A stretch of 64,000 nucleotides of DNA, taken from NCBI GenBank assembly GCA_039030395.1, contig JBCCEF010000002.1, forward strand, positions 186,001 through 250,000, in the 5' to 3' direction. The notes beneath the pieces were generated by a model, which saw only the letters and a list, made by a program, of their open reading frames with translations, ran no database searches and had not been told where the DNA came from. Within the stretch, counting starts at the first letter, position 1. Each line of letters begins with the position of its first letter. Of the stretch, positions 17,415 to 25,055 are shown one piece after another. The DNA is from Acidobacteriota bacterium. GTDB lineage: Bacteria > Acidobacteriota > Thermoanaerobaculia > Multivoradales > JBCCEF01. Made by a program: the position numbers and the translations under genes.

Positions 17415-18588
17415 CGGGCCGGTGTCCGACGGCGGCGAAGGCGAATGCTGGGCGACCCATCTCTCCTGCTCGAGGAGCGGCGAGACGGCACCCCTCGACG
17501 AGCCGGCCTTTCTGTCACCCCGGGGCGCGCCGTGGTTGGTGAACTATCTCCTCGACCCGACCCGCGGCCAGGCGCTGCGCGAGCGCCTGCCGGGCCGGCC
17601 CTGGACCCTGTGGCGTTACCGGGAACTGCTGCCGCTGGCGGACTTCGCCGGCCGCCTGGATCTCGGCGAAGGCGGAACGCCGCTGCTGCGGCTCAGGAAG
17701 GCTCCGGTCCGCTGCCGCCTGTGGCTGAAAGAAGAGGCGGGCAATCCCACCGGCTCCTTCAAGGCCCGGGGCCTGTCCCTCGCCGTCAACCGGGCGCGGG
17801 AGCTGGGGGCGCCGGGGGTGGAGCTGCCGAGCGCCGGTAATGCGGCCCTCGCCCTTTGTGCCTACGCTGCCGCAGCCGGCCTGCCGGCGCGGGTCGCCAT
17901 GCCCGAGGACACTCCCTCGAACATCATGCGGCGCTGCCGCGATCATGGCGCCGAGGTGCTCACCTCGCCGGGCACGCTGGTGGATGCCGCCGGCCGGCTG
18001 TCGGGGGACGACCGTGGCTACTGGAATCTCTCCACCTTGAAGGAGCCCTACCGCGCCGAGGGCAAGAAGACCATAGGCCTCGAACTGGCGGAGCAGTTCG
18101 GCTGGCGGCTGCCGGACTGGATCGTCTATCCCACCGGCGGCGGTACGGGAATCGTCGGCATGGCGAAAGCCTTCGACGAATTGGAGGCGCTGGGTTTGAT
18201 CGGCTCCGAGAGGCCACGTTTCGCGGTGGTGCAGATGGCCGGCTGTGCCCCAATCGTGCGGGCTTTCAGGCAGCGCAAGACCGAAGCCACGGCTTGGGAG
18301 AACCCGGAGACCCGCGCCTGGGGCCTGCGGGTGCCGAAGGCGATCGGCGATTTTCTGATCCTCGAGGCCCTCTACGCCACCGACGGCCGCGCCGTCGCCA
18401 TCGAGGAGGATCGCCTGCCGGCGGTGACCGCCGAATCGGCCCGCCGGCACGGTGTGCGGTTGGGGCCGGAGGGCGCCGCCTGCCTGGCGGCGGTGGAGGA
18501 CCTCGCGGCTGTCGGCGAGATCCAAGGGGATCACCGGGTGGTCGTATTTCAGACCGGCCACCCCGACAACTACCTAAGTGCTGAGTAA
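17407..18588 (+). CDS. thrC: threonine synthase
   Basis: 393 residues; ATG 17407 lies within the end of the lipoprotein gene. PLP fold type II. The PLP lysine is in NPTGSFKARG (Lys ~119), the substrate loop in LPSAGNAALALCAYAAAAGLPA, and the phosphate-binding loop in YPTGGGTGIVGMAKAF. The order LGEGGTPLL, EEAGNPTGSFKARG and MPEDTPSNIM is that of ThrC, which converts O-phosphohomoserine to threonine. It is short of the yeast-type N-terminal extension. The related threonine dehydratases have different flanking motifs, so ThrC is favoured. The last codons run into an inverted repeat (18577-18620). Confidence 0.85.
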   Translation: MSDGPVSDGGEGECWATHLSCSRSGETAPLDEPAFLSPRGAPWLVNYLLDPTRGQALRERLPGRPWTLWRYRELLPLADFAGRLDLGEGGTPLLRLRKAPVRCRLWLKEEAGNPTGSFKARGLSLAVNRARELGAPGVELPSAGNAALALCAYAAAAGLPARVAMPEDTPSNIMRRCRDHGAEVLTSPGTLVDAAGRLSGDDRGYWNLSTLKEPYRAEGKKTIGLELAEQFGWRLPDWIVYPTGGGTGIVGMAKAFDELEALGLIGSERPRFAVVQMAGCAPIVRAFRQRKTEATAWENPETRAWGLRVPKAIGDFLILEALYATDGRAVAIEEDRLPAVTAESARRHGVRLGPEGAACLAAVEDLAAVGEIQGDHRVVVFQTGHPDNYLSAE

Positions 18589-18620
18589 CGGCTTCGCCGA
18601 TTCTTTCAGCACCTAGGTCA
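18577..18620 (+). terminator. stem-loop overlapping the thrC stop
   Basis: CTAAGTGCTGA and TCAGCACCTAGG form the arms, with the TAA stop in the loop. There is no T-run after it. The arm resembles the ends of repeat family B (CTA...TGCTGA), so it may be a remnant of that element rather than a dedicated terminator. Confidence 0.4.
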
Positions 18621-18935
18621 TTCGTTGTTCTGAGCGGGCTTGGCGCCCGCCCGCGGTCCGCCCCTCAGCCGAAAAAATAGGGCTTTTCGGCCTCGCTCCG
18701 TCCTCGGCGGCTTCGCTGCCGATTCGCCCCTTGGGCTCAGGTCTAGGCCCAAGCAGTGGTGATTTGCCTCGCCCACGTATCCCCGTCTTCGGCTTGATTC
18801 TTGTGACCTTTGATTTTTTTGAGCCACTTTGGTGTTCGTTTGCGCATTCCTTCCATCGGTACGAGGATTCGAGCCAGCGGCGCCGGTCACCCATCACTTT
18901 CCTGCGACCTCTGGCCATCCGGTTCTTTTGATCCC
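18621..18935. other. gene-free stretch with hairpins
   Basis: Contains GCCGAAAA...TTTTCGGC (18668-18691) and a stretch around 18690-18760 (GTCCTCGGCGG, GGGCTCAGG) that resembles the middle module of repeat family B in reverse orientation. No convincing ORF or promoter. Confidence 0.4.
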
Positions 18936-18960
18936 TCGTCGGCGGATATCCCGCCGACGA
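18936..18960 (+). promoter_or_regulatory. perfect palindrome in the 5' leader
   Basis: TCGTCGGCGG and CCGCCGACGA are perfect 10-bp arms around ATATC, ending 8 nt before the AGGAGG of the gene at 18983. It would form a stable RNA hairpin just upstream of the ribosome binding site, or act as an operator. Confidence 0.5.
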
Positions 18961-18982
18961 AGTATGCCAGGAGGTTTCTAGA

Positions 18983-19714
18983 ATGAAGCGTTTGACCCTT
19001 TTGTTCGCCGTTCTCGCTCTGCTTTTCTTCGTCCCTTCGGCCTTCGCCCAGCCGCCCTGTGAGGTGCCGGACGACGGTTCCGGCACGGTGACGATGCCGC
19101 CGGAGGACTGCGGCTACGTCAGCCCGGACGACTTCCACCTGATGGTCAACGGTCTTCCGCCGGGCACCACGATCATCGTCAAGCCGATCCATGGTTGGTT
19201 CGTCTGCGGCAAGGAGCGCACCGGGGCGGTGCAGGAGAGTGGCTGTGTCATCGGCGGTACGCCAGAGACCGGTGAGACCGAGCAGTTCGACTCCATCGTC
19301 CAGCTCCAGTTGATCGGCAAGGGCGGAGCCCTCGAGGGCTACAACCGGACGATCAACGTGCCGGCGAACGTCACCACCAAGGTCGGCCCCCGCTTCCCGG
19401 GCGATCGCGTGCAGAGTTTCGAAACCGAGATGCAGAACCTCGGTGGCGCCATCGCCGGTGATCCGGACTTTGCCTACCTGTCGATCAAGGCGGGATCGGA
19501 CAACGGACTGCCGAGTCCGGGCCGCACCACTCTCACTCAGCAGTCGAACGGCACCTGGCGCGTCGACAGCGACTTCTACGTGAACTACCGCTTCGACTTC
19601 GAGGGTGCCCAGGGAAGTCTGCTAGAAGGTAGCGGCGGCACCAGCGAAGGCGTTGTCCGGATGTCCGCCGCGGCGGCCAAGGATTCCAACACCGATGCCG
19701 ACACGGCCAACTGA
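18983..19714 (+). CDS. secreted protein of unknown family
   Basis: 243 residues; strong AGGAGG upstream of ATG 18983. Sec signal MKRLTLLFAVLALLFFVPSAFAQ with an AFA-Q cleavage site. The mature protein starts PPCEVPDDGSGTVTMPPEDCGYVSPDDFHLMVNGLPPGTTI and continues with beta-type sequence, ending in an Ala/Asp/Asn-rich tail. Four Cys in the first ~70 mature residues could form disulfides. I know no family for it. It stands alone with its own leader hairpin and a terminator downstream, and good codon and Shine-Dalgarno features suggest substantial expression. Confidence 0.7.
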   Translation: MKRLTLLFAVLALLFFVPSAFAQPPCEVPDDGSGTVTMPPEDCGYVSPDDFHLMVNGLPPGTTIIVKPIHGWFVCGKERTGAVQESGCVIGGTPETGETEQFDSIVQLQLIGKGGALEGYNRTINVPANVTTKVGPRFPGDRVQSFETEMQNLGGAIAGDPDFAYLSIKAGSDNGLPSPGRTTLTQQSNGTWRVDSDFYVNYRFDFEGAQGSLLEGSGGTSEGVVRMSAAAAKDSNTDADTAN

Positions 19715-19814
19715 GATCTGAGCCGATTCTTTGCAGGGGTTCAGCCTCTGGCTGACCCCTCGGCCTCGGCCAAGGCCCGCCGCGGACGAATCGCCTTCGG
19801 CGGGTGTCTTACCA

Positions 19815-19862
19815 AACGAGCCGTAGCGCACCGCACATCGCGGTGGCCGCCGGCTCGTTTTT
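19815..19862 (+). terminator. intrinsic terminator
   Basis: AAACGAGCCG pairs with CGGCTCGTTT followed by TTT. It lies between the plus-strand secreted gene and the stop of the minus-strand kinase. A second hairpin, GGGGTTCAGCC/GGCTGACCCC (about 19737-19759), sits closer to the secreted gene. Confidence 0.7.
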
Positions 19863-19866
19863 CGCG

Positions 19867-21717
19867 TCAACGGTCAAAACCGGCAGCAGCGCTCTGACCC
19901 TCCGGCGGGGCCCGGTCGTTCACCGTCGCGAGGATTGCCTCGGCCAAGTCGGCGCTGCCGCTGCGCTCTAGTGTCTGGCTCAGGGAAACGAGGTCCTCGG
20001 CCGCATGATGAGAAATGTCGAAGGGCTGCCGCCGAAAGTGCGCCAGGGCCTCCCGGGCAAGAAAGCGCGCCGCCTCCTGCTCGCCCTCTGCCAGGTTGAT
20101 GGACGCCAGTTGGGCGAGGACGGCGACTCGCACGGAGGGGTCCGGGTCGCTCTGCCGACGCAGTCGGTCGAGGGACTGCTCCAGGAAGTACCGTGCTCGA
20201 TCGCGGATGCCGAGTTGCAAGTAGCCGCGCCCGAGCTGTTCGAGGACCAGGCTGCCGCTCGAGAGATCCTCGGCCAGTTGCTCGGCGACCTCCTCCGACC
20301 GTCGATCGAGCAGCTCCCGGAGAGTCAACGGGCCCTCGGCCGACAGCGAATCGTTTTCGAGCAGGTCCGAGACCAGGCGGGTGAGGCCCTCGGAGCGGGC
20401 ACGTTCCTGCGCCGCCAAGCGCTGCCCCCGGTCCGCCTCCAGGCTCTGCCAGGCGACAGCGACGACGAGCACCGCGACCAGGGCGAGGGCCGCCGCCATC
20501 CAACGGTTACGTCGCAGTTTCTTGCCCAGCCGATAGATCGTCGAATCCCGGCGGACGGCGATCGGTAACCCCTGGCGGTGCCGATTCAAATCCTCCATCA
20601 GGTCGCTGATGGAGGGGTAGCGCCGGTCCGGGTCCGGCTCGAGGGCATGGCGCAGGATGGTGTCCAGGTCGCCGCGCAGGGCTCGCCGAAGTCCCCGAGC
20701 GTCGGTCGAGCGCTGAGCGGCCGCGGCATCGCAAGCCGGATCTGACGGATCGATGGTCTGGCTCGGTGGACTCCAGGGTTCGGCGAGAATGGTGCGGGCC
20801 ATCTCCGCCGGTGCCCGAGTGGCGGGTAGGTAGGGGCGCCGGCCGGTCAGCAGGCGATAGAGGATTACCCCCAGGGAGTAGACATCCGATCGGCCGGTGA
20901 CCGGGTGGCCGAGGAGCTGCTCCGGGCTGGCGTACTCCGGGGTCATCGCCCACAGGCCGGTGGCCGTCTGTTCGACCGCTTCGGTGGGGTCCGGCGCCAC
21001 CACCTTGGCGATGCCGAAGTCCAGGAGCTTGGGTTGGCCCTCGGCGTTCACCAGGATGTTGCTGGGCTTCAGGTCGCGGTGGACTACCCTGAACCGGTGG
21101 GCGTAGGCGGTAGCGGAGCAGGCCATCAGAAACAGGTCGAGACGTTGGTCGAGGGTCCGTCGGCGCCGATCGCACCAGACATCGATCGGTTCGCCGGCAA
21201 CGAACTCCATCACCAGGTAGGGAAACCCGCCGTCGGAGGTTCCGCCGTCGAGCAGGCGGGCGATATTCGGATGCTCCAGGCCGGCGAGGATCTGACGCTC
21301 GGCGACAAAACGCCGGGCCACCTCGCCGCCGCGGGAAATTAGCTTGATGGCGACTTCCTTCGAGAAGGAGTCGTCGGAACGGCTGGCGAGGTAGACGGTG
21401 CCCATGCCGCCCCGACCGAGAATCCGGCGGGTGCGGTAGGGACCGATGGTGCAGCGCGCCGGCAGGTCCTGCGAAGAAGCGGTGAGGAAATCGCCGGCGC
21501 TGTCGTGGGATCGCAGCAGCGCGAGGGTTTCGCGTAGCATTTCGTCATCGTCGCCGGTCTGGCGGCGGAGCCACTCCATGCGCTCTTCGGGCGGTTGTTC
21601 GACGGCCCGCGCAAAGAGTGACTTGACCCGCTGAAAGCGCTCCTGCTCCCGACGTGCCGCCGAGTCCGTCGGCGGGCCGTCGGGCTGTCGCCGAGGTGTC
21701 GATGCGGACTCGTCCAT
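19867..21717 (-). CDS. membrane Ser/Thr protein kinase (PknB type) with C-terminal TPR-like region
   Basis: 616 residues from ATG 21717 (AAGGAG 11 nt upstream). Residues 1-75 form the helical segment usual before these kinases (LFARAVEQPPEERMEWLRRQ). The kinase domain (~80-350) has LGRGGMGTVYLA, AIKLIS (ATP Lys), HRDLKPSNIL, DFGIAK and TPEYASPEQ, so it should be active. One transmembrane helix (WMAAALALVAVLVVAVAW) is followed by a ~190-residue helical repeat region (ARYFLEQSLDRLRRQ, AARFLAREALAHFRRQ) of TPR character outside the membrane. The ECF sigma gene ends 17 bp upstream on the same strand: a linked sigma/kinase pair as seen in Acidobacteria and Planctomycetes. Confidence 0.85.
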   Translation of the reverse strand: MDESASTPRRQPDGPPTDSAARREQERFQRVKSLFARAVEQPPEERMEWLRRQTGDDDEMLRETLALLRSHDSAGDFLTASSQDLPARCTIGPYRTRRILGRGGMGTVYLASRSDDSFSKEVAIKLISRGGEVARRFVAERQILAGLEHPNIARLLDGGTSDGGFPYLVMEFVAGEPIDVWCDRRRRTLDQRLDLFLMACSATAYAHRFRVVHRDLKPSNILVNAEGQPKLLDFGIAKVVAPDPTEAVEQTATGLWAMTPEYASPEQLLGHPVTGRSDVYSLGVILYRLLTGRRPYLPATRAPAEMARTILAEPWSPPSQTIDPSDPACDAAAAQRSTDARGLRRALRGDLDTILRHALEPDPDRRYPSISDLMEDLNRHRQGLPIAVRRDSTIYRLGKKLRRNRWMAAALALVAVLVVAVAWQSLEADRGQRLAAQERARSEGLTRLVSDLLENDSLSAEGPLTLRELLDRRSEEVAEQLAEDLSSGSLVLEQLGRGYLQLGIRDRARYFLEQSLDRLRRQSDPDPSVRVAVLAQLASINLAEGEQEAARFLAREALAHFRRQPFDISHHAAEDLVSLSQTLERSGSADLAEAILATVNDRAPPEGQSAAAGFDR

Positions 21718-21734
21718 CGCTTTCTTCTGCTCCT

Positions 21735-22307
21735 TCAGCCGGAGGCGAGGCGACGGTGGAGCCAGGCTCGAGCGGTGGTCCACTCGCGCTTGACGGTGGC
21801 GACGGAGACCTCCAGGACCGAGGCGGTTTCCGCCAGGGTGAGGCCGACGAAGTAGCGTAGCTCGACAATCCGGGCTTGCTGCGGGTCGAGCCGACCCAGG
21901 GCGTCCAGGGCCCGGTCGAGGGCCAGCAGCTCGGTCTTCTGCTCGGCAAAGCCGTCCAGCCGCTCGTCGAGTACCAGATGGCCCCGTTCGCCGCCGCGCT
22001 TCTGGGCATTGCGCTGGCGGCCGTAGTCCACCAGGATGCGGCGCATCACCCGCGCCGCCACCCCGATGAACTGTTCGCGGTTTTGCCAGCTCAGGTCGGC
22101 CTGGCTGTCCAGGCGCAGGTAGGCCTCGTGCATCAGGGCCGTCGCCTGTAGGGTGTGCTCCCGGCCCTCGCGGTAGAGGTAGCCCCGCGCCAAGCGATGG
22201 AGTTCTCGGAATAGGCTGCGGTAGATCCGCTCGAAAGCGGTCGAATCTCCACGGCTCCACTGGTGGAGATCGCGGGTGAGTTCCGATGCGATCGGTTCGT
22301 TGACCAC
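21735..22307 (-). CDS. ECF-type RNA polymerase sigma factor
   Basis: 190 residues from GTG 22307; a TTG at 22331 is the alternative and adds 8 residues. No ATG is available before mid-gene. Region 2 includes DLHQWSRGDSTAFERIYRSLFRELHRLARGYLYRE and LMHEAYLRL; region 4 is LDPQQARIVELRYFVGLTLAETASVLEVSVATVKREWTTARAWLHRRL with its helix-turn-helix. The pattern matches the ECF-like group paired with Ser/Thr kinases rather than with anti-sigma factors. The kinase downstream is its likely controller. An inverted repeat at 22337-22378 sits immediately upstream. Confidence 0.85.
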   Translation of the reverse strand: MVNEPIASELTRDLHQWSRGDSTAFERIYRSLFRELHRLARGYLYREGREHTLQATALMHEAYLRLDSQADLSWQNREQFIGVAARVMRRILVDYGRQRNAQKRGGERGHLVLDERLDGFAEQKTELLALDRALDALGRLDPQQARIVELRYFVGLTLAETASVLEVSVATVKREWTTARAWLHRRLASG

Positions 22308-22336
22308 GACGCCTTGAGCCTTTATCTTCAACCCTT

Positions 22337-22378
22337 TAGAATTAGGTATTTATATGTTCCAAATACTGTAAAATTCTA
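22337..22378. promoter_or_regulatory. AT-rich inverted repeat upstream of the ECF sigma gene
   Basis: TAGAATT...GGTATTT (22337-22351) is mirrored by AAATAC...AATTCTA (22361-22378) in an otherwise GC-rich region. It lies between the divergent sigma and thiolase genes and is a candidate operator or promoter; I could not pick confident -35/-10 boxes. Confidence 0.4.
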
Positions 22379-22570
22379 GCATGGCAATGGGCCTGTGTGG
22401 TGGCCGGACTGCGATGGTGGGCACTTGGCGGGTGCGGGAAGAATGGTCTCGAGGGCGGAGATGACGGCGAGCGCGATCTGAGGCATCATAGGGCGGCGCG
22501 GCAGTGCCGGCCCGGCGTGGACCGTGCCCATCCGAACGCCCATTGAGTGTCCAACAGGAGTTTTCCAGAT

Positions 22571-23752
22571 ATGCAGATTCAAGACCTGGTGCTGGTCGAC
22601 GGCTTGCGCACGCCGATGGCCGCCTTCAACGGTTCGTTCACGCGCACCTCAGCCATCGACCTCGGCGCCCACGCGGCGCGGGCGCTGCTGGAGAAGAGCG
22701 GCGTGGCCCCTTCGGACATCGACCACGTGATGGTCGGCAATGTGCTCCAGACCTCCAAGGACGCCATCTACGGCGGCCGCCACGTCGCCCTCAAAGCGGG
22801 TATTCCCCAGGAGGTGCCGGCCCTCACCGTCAATCGCCTGTGCGGTTCCGGGGTTGAGGCGGTAATCCAAGGGGCCCTGCGCATCCTGTCCGGCGATGCC
22901 ATCACCTGCCTGGTCGGTGGCATGGAGAACATGACCCAGGCGCCGCATGTGGTGTGGGGTGCTCGCCAGGGCTTTCGCTTCGCCAGCGCCGGTTTCGAGG
23001 ACTACCTGCTGACCTCGCTGATGGACCCGTACTGCGGCTGCTACATGGCGCAGACCTCGAACAACCTGGCGAACGACTACGGCATCAGCCGGCAAGAGCA
23101 GGATGCCTACGCCGTGAGCAGCCAGCAGCGGGCGGCGGCTGCGGCCGATCGCTTGGTGGAGGAGATCGCACCGATCGAGGTGGGTCGCGGCAAGCGGGCG
23201 AAGACCGTCGAGCGGGACGAGCATCCGCGGCCGGAGACCACCGTCGAGAGCCTGGCGAAACTTCCGCCGGCCTTCGATGAGAACGGATACGTCACCGCCG
23301 GCAACGCCTCGGGCATTGTCGACGGCGCCGCCATGCTGATCCTCACCACCGCCGAGAAGGCAGCGGCCGAGGGTTGGAACGTCCTGGCGCGGCTGCGCGG
23401 TTGGTCCACCGTCGGGGTCGATCCGTCGCGCATGGGTATCGGTCCGGCGCCGGCCATCCGCAAGGCCCTGGAGAACGCCGGCCTGGAGCTGGCGGATCTC
23501 GACCTGATCGAGATCAACGAGGCCTTTGCCGGCCAGATTCTCGCCTGCGTCAAGGAACTCGGTCTCGATACGGAAAAGCTCAACGTCAACGGCGGCGCCA
23601 TTGCCCTGGGGCATCCCCTGGGCGCCACCGGTGCGCGCATCACTTTGACCCTGGCCAAGGAACTCGGTCGGCGCGGCGGCGGCCTCGGCGTCGCTTCCGC
23701 CTGCATCGGCGGTGGCCAGGGCATCGCCCTGATCCTCGAAGCGGGTGCTTGA
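22571..23752 (+). CDS. acetyl-CoA acetyltransferase (thiolase)
   Basis: 393 residues; ATG 22571 follows AGGAG by 12 nt, preferred over GTG 22547. Thiolase fold with three catalytic motifs: NRLCGSG (acyl-accepting Cys ~88), NGGAIALGHPLGATGAR (His) and SACIGGGQG (second Cys). GGMENMTQAPH and INEAFAGQ are also family signatures. Length and motifs fit the biosynthetic/degradative acetoacetyl-CoA thiolase group. It acts in the cytosol joining two acetyl-CoA or cleaving 3-ketoacyl-CoA. No beta-oxidation or PHB partner is adjacent, so the direction cannot be inferred. Confidence 0.9.
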   Translation: MQIQDLVLVDGLRTPMAAFNGSFTRTSAIDLGAHAARALLEKSGVAPSDIDHVMVGNVLQTSKDAIYGGRHVALKAGIPQEVPALTVNRLCGSGVEAVIQGALRILSGDAITCLVGGMENMTQAPHVVWGARQGFRFASAGFEDYLLTSLMDPYCGCYMAQTSNNLANDYGISRQEQDAYAVSSQQRAAAAADRLVEEIAPIEVGRGKRAKTVERDEHPRPETTVESLAKLPPAFDENGYVTAGNASGIVDGAAMLILTTAEKAAAEGWNVLARLRGWSTVGVDPSRMGIGPAPAIRKALENAGLELADLDLIEINEAFAGQILACVKELGLDTEKLNVNGGAIALGHPLGATGARITLTLAKELGRRGGGLGVASACIGGGQGIALILEAGA

Positions 23753-23801
23753 TCGAACGTGATCGCTCCGCCCGCTGAATCCACTCCCTTCGACGGCGGC
23801 C

Positions 23802-25055
23802 GTGTCCTGGTCCGCTGACGGCCCGGCGCCGTCCCTCTGGCTGCGCCGCCCGGGTCCGGCCCGGGAGGTGGACTACGCGGTGGTCGGCGGCGGCGTGGTG
23901 GGCCTGTCCACCGCCTACTGGCTGGCCCGCGACGGCCACCAGCCGCTGCTCCTCGAAGCGGATGACCTCGCCCAGCGGGCCTCCGGTCGCAACGCCGGGT
24001 TCTTGCTTTCCGGCGTGGCGCGGGTGGTGGAGCGGCTGAGCGACGGTGAGGATCTCGGCGGCACCCTGGAGATGTGGCGGGCGACGGTGGAGAACCGCGA
24101 ACTGGTGCGCCGCGAGTTGATCGACTCCGGCCGGGTGGACTGCGACTTTCAGCCGGAGGGGAGCTGGATGGCGACGGTCGGCGATCCGGCGCCCCTGGAG
24201 GCGGCCTGCGAGGTGCTGCGCCGGGAGGGCTTTGACGCCCACTGGAAGAGCCGCGCCGAAGCGCGGGCGGCCTGCGGCAGCCCGGCCGTCGCCGGCGGCA
24301 TCTTCCAGCCGCGGGACGGCGGTCTCGATCCGCTGCGGTTGTGCCGCGGCATGGTGGCGGCCGGCGGCTTCGAGGTGCGGACGAGCTTCCGCGTGCGGGC
24401 CGTCGAAGCGGTGGGCGAGCGGGTGCGCTTGTCGACGGACGGCGATGCGGTGCTCGCCCGGCGGGTGATCCTCGCTCTCAACGCCTACGCTCCCAATCTG
24501 CTGCCGGCTCTCGGCGGCTGGGTGCGGCCGGTGCGGGCGCAGGTCCTCGCCACCGCTCCCGGCGAGCGCACCGTCTCCGGGGTCTGGTATCTCGACGAGG
24601 GATACGAATATCTTCGCCAGCTCGCCGACGGTACCTTCCTCCTCGGCGGCCGCCGAATGGAGGCGGAGTCTGCCGAGCGGGGCTGCGCGGAGGTGCCCAC
24701 GGGCACGGTGCAGGGAGCTCTCGAGGCCTTTCTGCGACAAAATTTCCCGTCCTTGGTGGACCGCCCGGTGGTCCATCGCTGGGCCGGCACCATGGCCTTC
24801 ACCCGCAGTGGACTGCCGCTCTTGGGGCGCCTGGCGGCGGCCCCGGCGGCGATCTACGCGGCGGGTTTCAACGGTCACGGCCTGTCCCTCGGCTTCTGGG
24901 CCGGCCGCCATCTCGCCTCGGCCGCCACCGGCCGGGCTGAGCTTGCGGACTTTCCCCTGCAGGCCCGTCCGGCGGCGGATCAGCCATCGGCGGAGTCCGC
25001 CGTCGCCGTTTCGGCCTCAGTCGATGTAGCCGAGGGCACGGAGCTGGGCGCCTAG
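23802..25055 (+). CDS. FAD-dependent amine/amino-acid oxidoreductase (DAO family)
   Basis: 417 residues, GTG start 23802. The FAD Rossmann motif is DYAVVGGGVVGLSTAYWLARDG followed by LLLEADDLAQRASGRNAGFL, as in the DAO family of glycine or gamma-glutamylputrescine oxidases. C-terminal FAD contacts: HRWAGTMAFTRSGLPLLG and IYAAGFNGHGLSLGFWAGRHLA. The last ~40 residues are low-complexity and overlap, tail to tail, the opposing gene by 39 bp (25017-25055). Start is 49 bp after the thiolase stop; a shared operon is plausible. The substrate is not evident. Confidence 0.75.
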   Translation: MSWSADGPAPSLWLRRPGPAREVDYAVVGGGVVGLSTAYWLARDGHQPLLLEADDLAQRASGRNAGFLLSGVARVVERLSDGEDLGGTLEMWRATVENRELVRRELIDSGRVDCDFQPEGSWMATVGDPAPLEAACEVLRREGFDAHWKSRAEARAACGSPAVAGGIFQPRDGGLDPLRLCRGMVAAGGFEVRTSFRVRAVEAVGERVRLSTDGDAVLARRVILALNAYAPNLLPALGGWVRPVRAQVLATAPGERTVSGVWYLDEGYEYLRQLADGTFLLGGRRMEAESAERGCAEVPTGTVQGALEAFLRQNFPSLVDRPVVHRWAGTMAFTRSGLPLLGRLAAAPAAIYAAGFNGHGLSLGFWAGRHLASAATGRAELADFPLQARPAADQPSAESAVAVSASVDVAEGTELGA

